From assembly GCA_949316235.1 (NCBI GenBank), contig OX438748.1:1987001-2051000 (forward strand): a stretch of DNA of 64,000 nucleotides, in the 5' to 3' direction. The first letter of the stretch is position 1; each line of letters starts with the position of its first letter. The notes below the pieces were generated by a model. It was not told the origin of the DNA and made no database searches. It was given only the letters and a program-made list of their open reading frames with translations. Below are positions 35,301-47,300 of the stretch, in pieces. The stretch comes from Oegoconia quadripuncta (taxonomy: Eukaryota > Arthropoda > Insecta > Lepidoptera > Autostichidae). The position numbers were made by a program, and so were the translations under genes.

Positions 35301-38300
35301 ATAAATATACAAGATGGTGTCTTCACATTCAGATCTTAAGTTAGTGACAAAAATGTTAACTTATTGAGAGTTCTGCTACAATCTTAAGGCGTGCGCTGCG
35401 TTGAGCGGGATCCCTTTCCGATGACACAATTATGAGTCTTCTCACGGTGTCACGATAATGATGCAAAGTTACGAAAACGGGTATTTTACGGTCATTTATA
35501 ATAATAATAAATATTTATTATCTCACCACAAAGAAATAGGTGGTACATTGATGAAATAGTAATGTTAGGTAAATACAAAAAACAAATTCCTTTGTGAGAG
35601 ACTGGATACTAACTTCCTATAATTTTAAAGGTCGTGATTTTTTGCACATGGATGAGCACCTGTCAGTGATAGAATAAAAAAAAAATCTAACATATCGGTA
35701 GCTTGCTTTAGTTATAATATACATATTTAGTAATAAAACATAAGACTATATGATTAAAATTGCCACTGTGAATTACATTGCATCGGAGAATATACTTGGA
35801 ACCCGTGTAACTATTTTCAAAAAAATCGAGCAATATCTTCTTTATAATTATGAAAAATTTCACCGAGGGCAAATATCACGATTCAATAAACACTTTTTAG
35901 AAACTATAAAGTAGCTATTGATAAATTTTTTAGAAAATAGTTTTAGTAGATCTTAGCATCTTCTACAACGCAATGAAGTGCACAGTGGTAACTTTAATTT
36001 AATATTGTAGGTTTTATAACTAAATACCTACACTATACCTAAAGCAAACTCCTGATTCGTTAGAAAATATTTTTTTAAATATCACTGATAGGTACTCTAT
36101 GTACAAAAAATCAGGGCCTTTAAGATTATAGGAAGTTACGCCGTTACGCCCCTAAATATGCATATCTTGACTGGACTAACAGATCTCCAGGCTTTATATA
36201 AATAACGGTAAATTTACCGGCGACTTATGACGTTTTAAATTTAAAGTTTTAAATTCCGCTCGCGTATAGTTGCAAAATTATTATGCGACGTTGCAGATTA
36301 GTGCAGTCCGCCATATTGTGCGGCATGTGCCGATCCGCTGTTGGTGGGCGACTGAGCAACCGGCGATTAGTTGACTTGGTTTTGTCCGGCGGACTATACG
36401 CACATGAATAATCATAAAGTTTATTCGAAAACTACCTTGTTTGTGAAAATTATGACACGTGTATTAGCGTCATCTGTTGCAAGGACCCGGAACTTTTATG
36501 AAGTGAAAACACTTTTTAGTAGTAGTTTAATACGTTTTTTTACCGAATATTACCATATTTTACCGGGGTAATTTTACAGCGATGTATCCCTAGGCACGAC
36601 TCATCGTCAGTACCCATCGCGCAGTGTCTTTACGACTCACAATCCATTGTCCGTCACGGGACCCGCTCCACTTAGCGTACAAATACACCATTGATTATCT
36701 TCAGATTCATGTCCAATAACACAATGGATATCTGTCTAACTAAACCATAAACATCAATGATTTTAAAAACATTAATATTTTACAAAAACGGTCATCATAG
36801 ATTGCCTCAGATCTATGTGAAAGGCATTTCAATAACACTGCAAAAAAAAAACACAAAAAAAAAAACATGTAACAAATACGCGTAGAATTACCATAAACAT
36901 TATTTCTAAAACGCATAAAAACTATCAACTTAAGGTTTTCAACCCTATCGTCGTACATAGTAACCACAGATAAATAATAGACAGATTTTACAGAAATATC
37001 CAAGCGATAAATAAGTGTAGTTCGCTTTACATTATTTTCAGTAAAATCCTAGCGCAAAAATCATCAGAAATACCTACATAAATTATCGGATTAACTAATA
37101 AATAGGTAATAACAATGAGAAATGACAGCCAGATCAATATTCAATCCTTCTCAAAGCAATCGCACACTATATTGCCTCAATATGGCGTATCATCACATTT
37201 TCCTAATATGGGTACAATTGGTCACAGGTCCGTCAGCTTTGGGGTTCTTTCCGTTAGTCCCAGGAGAGCCAAGGGGAAATACACAGTAAAATTTTTACAA
37301 GGCTACTTTTTGATTACATATTGTGATACAATTAAATTTTTATTGCAATTACCGTAAGTTAGTAAGGACTCCTTCCCAATATATACTAACTAGACTATAA
37401 ATTCTTCCCAAAAAGTTTACTGTCTGTTCTTTTTTGTCCGACTACGATGATGGCAAAGTAATGTGTTTCGCGTGTAAGTAAGTAGTTATATTTTTATATA
37501 TGTTACCTCCGACAACTTAGGCCCGTATTTATAGACCAAATGTACCAAAACTGACCAAAACCAGCAACACTGCTGAGTCCCTACCCATTCATCACAATAC
37601 TGTGGTTCCCTATTCTAATGTATGCTTGTGTTTTTTGTGATGAATATGTATATGTATACCTTTTATTTATTTTTTATTTTTTTAATAAATTATTGATTGA
37701 TTTAAAAAACAATATCAAAAATGTCCAAGCTAAAAAAAAACTTTTTTCTTCTTTGCAATATTGGTAAGGAAAGGTCCGTTTTGACTCAATATTAAGCTTT
37801 TTTTACTATAGTCGGGTTTTATTTTATTCTACTTAAAGTTGCTCGGTTTGGACATTGTTTCTAAACGAAAGGTACACAAGTGCAAATTGAAAAAATCGTG
37901 TATGTTTTGAATGTTATGTGTCGGGCAATGGTTATATGGGGAAGCAGTAATATTGTGAAAGATTGTAAAGGGCTGATACGTTGTTTTTTACAAATACATA
38001 GCCACAGCGTATTTCAGCCTTTCAAATGTTTTAACCGCTGCCGCAGCGGTAGCAGACTCTTGAAAAATAAGAGACTACACTTGCACCGGCTCCCAGTGAC
38101 TCATGAAAAAAAACCCGACACCAACTGTACCCAACTGGATAATTTTCATATCTAATTCCAGCCCAAGGCCGTTAGGCGTTAGGCGGCAAGTACCGTTGGT
38201 TAGGCGACACGAATATAGTGATAACTATTAGTGCGGGCCGCCCCTGTCTACGGGGCGGTACCACAGCAATGTTCCGTACCTAGGTAACATCCGGCAGCAC

Positions 38301-41300
38301 TGTCAAAACTAATTCCTCCGAACACATAATTTTATGTGTAACACCTGACACTAAATAGTTTACGTTGTATTCTCTTTTTCATGATTTCATCCGAGAGTAT
38401 TTTATGTAGATATAGATAAGATGCCAATTTTAAATATAAATAATAATTAATACTCATGAAAATATCGAATTTAAAAGAATATATATTTTTTTTTTCTGTT
38501 ACTATGGAAAACTTAAAATCGCTCTAATTTAGTTTCGATACTCTTCGTTTTTTTGAAAAAGTTCCTAAACCTATTCACATACGTGCTTCGATATTTATGT
38601 GTATTCCATTCAGCTTTGCAGATCGATCGGTATAAGCACAACAACGCTCGATGTGTTTAATGAGCAGCAATCATCGATCGTCGATGCGACGTTGATATCT
38701 ACAATAACTTGCCGATATATCTACCGATATCACATCCTATACATTGTAGTCTATTTAACCTAATCAACGGTACGCCTTAAGCCACGTCAACACTCCTACA
38801 ACAATTTATAAATTCTTAATAATCTCCGCTGTATACTCGGAACACTTGGAGCTCCCACCCAGATCGCCGGTCAGCACTCTCCCCTCGCTGAGGACCTTGA
38901 AGCAGGCCGCCTGGATCCTGTCGGCTTGGTCCTGTAGCTGCATGTGCCTGAGCATCATCACACCAGAGAGAAGCAGCGCTGTGGGGTTCGCCTTGTCGTG
39001 ACCCGCGATAGACGGCGCGGTGCCGTGGACCTGGTGAGGATGCAATGGTGAGGATGCATGCATGTAGAGTATATACAGCTCGACCAAAAAGAGAAGAAAC
39101 ATAATGATGTGTATACTTTAACTGGCAACACTGAAGGTTCCCAACCAATTTCAGTATACAGGGTGAATTTGAATTCGTGTAATTCCCATTAACTGGTGAC
39201 GTCACTCCTGATTACGAACAACTTTCCCCAAGGGACCCATAGTCGAATTCGATAAAAAAAATTTCGATTACCCATTCAAAGTAAACAATTTTGAAACCAA
39301 CTAAAGTATGGAATTCCGACAATTTTTGTCTTATGACTCCACTTCTGATTAAAAACAACTTTCCACTAGGAACCATAGCCGAATTAAGCGGAATATTGGT
39401 GTCGATTCGGATGTACACCAACTAAATTAAACTAAAACCAGTTTTAAAGTAGTGCTGTCTATTTCTCCCTGGAACAGTACGATGCGACGGCACCACTCCA
39501 AAACTGGTTTTAGTTTAGTTGGTGTACATCCGAATCGACACCATTGTTGGACTTTCATACTAAGAATGGTTACTTTGTATTCGGGTGTGGGTAATCGAAA
39601 CTTTTTGATCGAATTCGGCTATGGTTCGGTTTGGTTTTGGGGAAATTTGTTCGTAATCAGAGGGGCGGAGTGTGAGTTTTGTTTCGACTTAACTTTACTA
39701 CCGCGTTCACGTTTAAGTGACAATTTGAATGAAGAAATGTGCAGTGCCTCTAGCGGATAGTTTGCAAAACGATTTTTTTCATAGATACTTTTTGCGTAAA
39801 CGCAAACGCGATGGTAAAGTTAAAAACGAGACAAAACTCGCACTTCGCACACACGAACATTACACGAATTCAGATTCACCCTGTACAGTATTTCCATGTA
39901 AAATAAATGTACTTCCTCTTTTCCGTTTTCCAATCTTTTTGGTCAAGATGTAAGGTGGAATATAGTGCGAAATATTTTAAAATTCTAACCAACAGTGAAA
40001 TCTATGGCCCCATTCCAAACTGCAGTCACACACCTCTAGATCGATCTGCATATATAATATCTTCGACTACTTTTGAGTTATTCACGAGGACAAGTATACC
40101 TATGTATCCTAATTTTCCTGGGGAAACTAATATACTCGTAAATTTAACAGCATTTCCATACATCTAAAAGATCTACAATACAATAACTTTAAAGGGGACT
40201 TACAGAAGTGTCTTCTGCCTTACTCCTTCTATTCCGCAAAAGAATTCTTGAAGCACAAAAATATAATTGTATGAATGCTGATATCCTTTGTAATGAACTT
40301 TAATGTTGTTCAATATTTGCATGTAATGATTGAACTGGGAGGATTTTATCGTAACAACACCTAAACACTTTACTTGTTTAAGAGTAAATAAATTAGTATC
40401 TATCTACTTCGGATATTTCTTGGACTTATACAAGTGGCAAAACCTATAATGACAAACATTCGCAACTGATTGGCTGTTAGCTGTTCGCGATTTATCCAGC
40501 CAATCAACTATGAGAAATAAACCGATGGCGTTTATCGTATTAGAAACGTCTCCCAGTTCTCTAGAGGGAAAGGAATAAGGAGAAGCAATGTGCTTCTATT
40601 CACATCAATAAGCTTGTCCCCACTGCTGGGCCACAGCCTCCTCACAGAGTGCACGATCATACACGCTGGTCTAGTGCGGATTGGTGAATTTGTGTTAGCT
40701 TAGTTTTCAAGCCGCCTCTGTACCACCAACTTTGGTTACTGACAGAATTGAAAACCACCAAGTCTGACAGTTTAACGTGCCCGAAGCAAGGAAACACTCG
40801 TATGAAAATGCGTCCAATCCAAGTCAAGAACTGACCGCTATACAAGTTATGTAAAGCTATCATTTTTTACCTGTCCATGTCAAGGAGATCTCTACTTGAG
40901 TAACATTCTGTAATATAGGTCTTATAGGTACTCGATTCTTTTCTTAAAACAAAATGACCCTCGTACTAAGGCCCGTATTAATAAACCATTCTCAAGATTG
41001 AGAACAAAAAGTCTTGTAACCGGTCTCAAGTAAACATGTTGATTAATAAACCTGAAACGCACGTGAATACTCAAGCAGAACTCACTTGAGAGGTGCGCCG
41101 AGTTTCACGTATTAATAAACGAAACTCAAGACTATCATTCATTCGCCGCTGAGGCGAATTCTTGAGAAGTGATCTCAGCTGAGTAGACGTCAAGATTGGT
41201 TTATAAATTAGCATGGAGCTTGAGATAGCGTCAACTGCTTAAGACGCATCTCGGTTAATACAGCCTCAAGACTTGTATTAAGATTGGTTTATTAATACAA

Positions 41301-44300
41301 GCCTGAATTTGCAGTTGCCTAGCTACCTACCTACCTATCTTTTGAACGCTACCTACTGTGTATAAAACATTAACTGCACAATCTGACAAAATACAGACTA
41401 CTTATATAGTTTTAAAATACTTTGCACTGTTTTCTGGGACATTGTGGCCCTTTTACATTAGTCGATACGACACTGAGGGATGCTTTAGATATGAAAAGCG
41501 TGCGCGTGCTTTTTTTAAGATTGTCACAAGAACTAAGATATAGTCCTTTCGAAATGATATCATTTCGTTGGCCAATTGCGGATCGACAAATGTAATATAG
41601 CCATTACAGATAGTCACATTAAAAAAGTAGGCTTTGTAAAGGTGAATCCACACCACCAGGATTAGGAAATTATGAAAATCCAGTAATTTGATCAACAACG
41701 ATTTGCAAACATGCAAGTTATGCAGTCAGTGAATTTTTTATAGCGTTACAGAGCAACATTTCATAGGATATCTTGCACTTGGTTGAAGCATCTTAGCTTT
41801 GTCACGCCTCATCTTCACTTAACATCAGTTATAATTGAGGTCACCAGTTTCAGTAAAAATCATAAGGTAGCTCATTCAAATATGAACGAAAAAAAATTCG
41901 CCCGATTGGTGTATGACGATCGATTGGTGTAGTTGATGTGACCATGTCAGCGAAATCAACGGTTGCGGGTTTGAAACCCGCGAGGGCAAATGTTTGTGTG
42001 AGGACTACCAACATTTATTCCCGATGTTGATGATCATGGATGTTTATATAAATATTGGGTCTTTACCTATGAAATTGGAGTTTTTTTTTCTTCGTTAAAA
42101 TTTCAAGGTTTCACATGAAATATTTTTTAATTTCTGGGCTAAATCACGTAATAAAAAAAATTTGAACAGAGCTCTTTTCATGTGCTTCCCATAATCATTT
42201 CTTAGATTCGCTGAAACTTTTATAAAGCGGTTACTTTTAAAAATTAAAGCTGCCTATACTTAACTTAATGTTATCCGATAATACACACAAAGTTTAGCTA
42301 AATTTGGATTTGCCGTTCCCAAAAAAAAATAAAAACTGTTTGTATGGAGAAAACAGTCTTAATGAAATTCTTCGTACAAAACGCCAATTTCATAGGTAAG
42401 GACCTAATATTTATGTATGTTTATCAAAAGACCAATGCTCGTTTGAAACTCTTTAAATATGTATCGACGAGATTATACTTGCGATTTCATTACAACCAAA
42501 TACCATAACAATATATATTTTTTAATGGGTTCAAAATATAAAAACAACATGTAAAAAAAACCATTACCATGCAGTTAATGGGCTGGGATATATTCAAGAA
42601 TGCAATGACATAAGAATCGGTTTTGTATTTGATGGAGTCAGGTGGTGTAAATTCATAATTGTTTGGAGATATATGGTATTATTTGTTAATTATTTTGTAA
42701 AAATACGTAATATTTGTAGAGTAACTTCCTATAATCTTAAAGTTCCTGATTTTTTGTATAATTCTCTATTTTTTCTAACAATTCTCTAGCTTGCTTTAAG
42801 CATAGTATAGGTATTTAATTATATGATCTACAATATTAAATTAAAGTCACCACTGGGTACTTCATTACGTTGTAGGTGCTAAGATCTCTTAAATCAATTT
42901 TCTAAAGAATCAATAGCTACTTTATATTTACTAAAAATAGTTTATTGAGTCGTGACATTTGCCTAGCTACTTTATAGTTTCTAAAAATAGTTTATTGAGT
43001 CGTGATATTTGCCTAGCTACTTAATGTTTTCTAAAAATAGTTTATTCAGTCGTGATATTTGCCTAGCTACTTTATATTTACTAAAAATAGTTTATTTAAT
43101 CGTGATATTTGCCTAGCTACTTTATATTTACTAAAAATAGTTTATTGAGTCGTGATATTTGCCTAGCTACTTTATATAAAAATAGTTTATTGAGTCGTGA
43201 TATTTGCCTAGCTACTTTATATTTACTAAAAATAGTTTATTGAGTCGTGATATTTGCCTAGCTACTTTATATTTACTAAAAATTGTTTATTGAGTCGTGA
43301 CATTTGCCTAGCTATTTTATATTTACTAAAAATGTTTATTGAGTCGTGATATTTGCCTAGCTACTTTATATTTACTAAAAATAGTTTATTGAGTCGTGAT
43401 ATTTGCCTAGCTACTTTATATTTTCTAAAAATAGTTTATTGAGTCGTGATATTTGCCTAGCTACTTTATATTTTCTAAAAAATAGTTTATTGAGTCGTGA
43501 TATTGGCCTAGCTACTTTATATTTAAGAAAAATAGTTTATTGAGTCGTGATATTTGCCCTTGCTATGCTACGGGGTCTGCTGGCGAAGGATCTCCAAACA
43601 AATATGAACAGTGTTTCATGAGGAAGAAAACTGAAAATAGTTTAGTGTCCACACAAATACCGAACCCACACCAGTTAGTACCATAGAATATTCCTTTGAA
43701 ATAGACTTACATATTCATTTGCATCGTCACTTCACGTAATTTATTCGCACTATTTACTAATAAAAATAACGTCATACAAATATTGATTGAAATAGTAAAA
43801 AAAAATATCGCCAAATTAGTAAAGCCAGCACCAACAAGCGTTGGTCATTACTCTTTTGGTTGGTTACTTTTGACTTGCTCCTAGCACAAGTCAGTTTTTA
43901 CGGAAAACGGTGATTATACCTTAGCATAATATAAACCTTAAACATTACAATAAGGTTCTTTTTACCTTGATACCGTAAGACGATATAAATCGAAGAGCAA
44001 TGTACTTTATTGCGATTGTATCAAAGTATTTTTTTTTAATGCTGAATTATATTTCGCCACATTGGACTTCTCTAAAATGGCGTACCTAATGTTTCTTTTT
44101 GATTGTAACATCTACATCGTGTGCTACATCTTCGACCACATCATCACTTTCCATCAGGTGAGATTATAGTCTTTTTTTAATGATTGACTGGATTCGCCTT
44201 TGACCACAATCTCACCTGATGGAAAGTGACATATGATGAAGCGGTCAAACGCGAATCCAGTCAGTAATAAAAAAAAACCTAATTTCTTTTTATAACAATA

Positions 44301-47300
44301 AAAATCAGAATTCAATAACTTTAAAAAACCATAATTATAAGTTTAGTTGGACAACTTAGGCAGGAATTGTTATCATTGAAACTTAATCGGTAAATCGAAA
44401 AAAAAAAAAAGTTTACTAAATTAGTTAACTTTGAGATGTAAATATGTACTTATAGAACTATTTTTTTGTACACGCCGTTGTATATCTGCAAATACAAATA
44501 GACGTCAACGATTAACCTACAGATAATAAAAGAGAGAATAGAAAGCTCACGTGTCTAAAAAGACACAATCTCGATTTCACCAGTTCATAGCGCGCCGAAC
44601 CTCCTAGGATAGAGGAGCTCGTTAAAAAACGTAGTTAATGATTTACTGCGGAGTATCTAACTACAGAAACTCAAAGCTTTCAAATTTACAAAATGCTTCC
44701 TAACCATGTTTCAAGGAAAACGGTTCGTTTCCAAGACATTTAACTTTTAACACGGTTGCTACATTTGACAAGGCTCAATTTTCACAATTTCAATGAATTT
44801 AGTAAAAAAACCTTTGAAATTCCGGAAAATGCGACGACGACCCATTGGTGCAGTCGGTAGGTTCCAGCCTTTGAAACAACAATTACTGGTTTGAATCCCG
44901 CTAGCAGTAAATGTTTGTGGGATGAATACGAACATTCATTCTCATTATTTTTGCTATCTCGTATCCCACAGGCTTTGCTTAGTTTGGGATTTTTCCATTA
45001 ATATTATAACATTTGTGTTCTCTCTTTTATTAGTTCTGTGGTTAGACCTTATAGTTTCCGATGCGAAATGATGGATACTTACAGACTCGAAGAGGGCGCC
45101 GTTCTTGCCAATGTTGCCGGAGGGAGTCAGGCCCAATCCGCCGACCAGTCCAGAGCACATGTCAGACATGATATCACCGTAGAGGTTGGGCATTACCTAA
45201 AGACAAATACAAGATAACCTTTATTTGACCCGATAACCTCACACTTATATAAAATGAAATCGAGTTAATCATCACATCAGCCATAAGTCGCAGAATCAGA
45301 ATCAATTTATTGTAGAACTGTGGTACATAAGTGATATTACAATATTGTTACATTAGTTCGACAGTCCTTACCTCTAACAGGCGTACAATATAAATTTTCA
45401 TGGATGTAAAATTAAAATTAATTATAATATTATAAATTCTAACATTTGCATTGCTATAAAAATATAAAAATGAAAGTATTGATAATAATTATGTCAAGGT
45501 GCTCTTTTAGAATAAAATTCCTTAAGACTATAAAATACGTTATTTACCAACCAAATCTTTAAAGTTTTTTTAAATTTAGGCTTCTTTAAACCTTTAATTT
45601 CAAGCGGGATCCTATTATATACTCTAATGGCTGTCACATATATGTACTTTTGTCCATTATAATGCATGCTATTCTGGGCAAGACCAAACGATCCATATCC
45701 CTCAAGTTTCGACCATTTACGACATCGGAGAGCTTATTAAATGATGACATATTTTGCCTAACGAATAAACATAACTCCATTATAAATATACCTGTTAGGG
45801 TAAAAAATCCTTTACTCTTAAATAAGTCTCGGAGAGAGTAATCATTAGGTTTTTTCGCCTACAGTTCGCCTACCGCTGAACATAGGCCTCCCGCCAGAAT
45901 TTGCAGAGGGACCGCCAATTGAATAAGCAAGCATGGACATAGACCGCTCGGCCATATTCAGTCTAATTATACAATACAATATAATTGTAACCCAGACTTA
46001 TTTAAAAGAGCAACCCTTGAGTTTCTTGCTCGTTCTTCTCTGGGGAATCAGCTTTGTGAATGAGCAATAATGTCAAAAACTTTAATAATAAGATAAAAAA
46101 TGTGACGTTTGCAAGTGATAATTTTTATACTACGAAATAATTTTTTTTTGATTTTGAATTAAAATTACTTAATATAGATCTTCTGTTTCGTATTTTCTTG
46201 GTATCATCACAGTACAAATTCTACATTAAAGGACTGTTACGGAGTTCGTGTATTTGGATCATATCTTCATGGAATCTTTCAGGGGGGTTTACTTAATTAT
46301 TACTATTTCTTTAAGATTAGCCTCGCTGTATGAGTACCTTCATAATATTTATGAATTTGCAGGAGTTTCAACAGAAGTATGTCCATACAGAGGAGACAAC
46401 AGTACTGACCAGCACGTCGAACTTGGAGGGGTCCTGCACCATGTTGAGGCAGACGGTGTCCAGGTAGCGCTCCTCGAACTTGATGTCCGGGTATTTGGTG
46501 GCCAGCTCGCGGCAACACCGTAGGAACAGGCCGTCGGACATACGCCTGGGGGCGACAGCAGTGAATCAAATCAATAGCCATAAACACTCTTGGGGTACAG
46601 CCTGCTCTCAGTATGAGAGGGTATACGATTGCTTAGATGCATCGGGGGTCGCACGCCCATTTGAAAAATTCACCTTGTATATTCAAATGAAATCACTTGA
46701 TTTGCATTGATTTTTGGGTGGTTGGATTTACCAACCACCCAAAAATCAAGAAAAAAAAATCAAATCCCTGCAGTGAGATGTTTACGGGATGATGATGATT
46801 GTAATATATTTATATTACAATCATCATCATCCCGTAAACATCGTATTTCTCAGGCACGCAGGTTTCCTCACGATGTTTTCCTTCAATCAATCAATCAATC
46901 AATCAATCATTTATTTGCAAGAATACATACAATTTAAAGATATAAAATTAAGAATTCCAGTAAATGTATCCAACCTGCAAGCAGGTGTGCAAATATTTAC
47001 AAAATAACACAAGATAATAAAAAATAACATTAATTTAAAAAGTAATAATAATAATAATCTATGTAATTATAATCATTGTCATTTTTACAAGAGCCGCATT
47101 TCACTAACTACTAAGTTTATATGTTCTCATTGAACTCCAAATATTCCTTAAGACTATAAAAACACTTATCCAATAAAAAATTATTTAAATAAAACCGTTT
47201 AAAATAAAAATCAAAAATATTTTATTCAATGTAGGATATAATAATATCACTTATTGAAAGCCTACATGTTATTTTTTTTTTAAACTACATCGCTTCACAA

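Larger units (their letters stand above)
29322..38805. other. Long Idh3a intron segment between exons 7b and 7a
   Basis: Apart from the listed elements, this segment holds no coding sequence I can support. 29700-30000 is GC-richer than its surroundings but reads as no known protein. 32500-33470, 36140-37500 and 37700-38640 are AT-rich and featureless. Confidence 0.4.

Noticed and set aside
36740..37003. 87-codon minus-strand frame with a hydrophobic stretch
   Set aside because: There are no family motifs or splice context, and the composition matches the surrounding AT-rich intron. Probably chance.
42905..43558. CRISPR-like array
   Set aside because: The repeats are directly tandem with no unique spacers, the setting is a eukaryotic intron, and the unit comes from a transposon.
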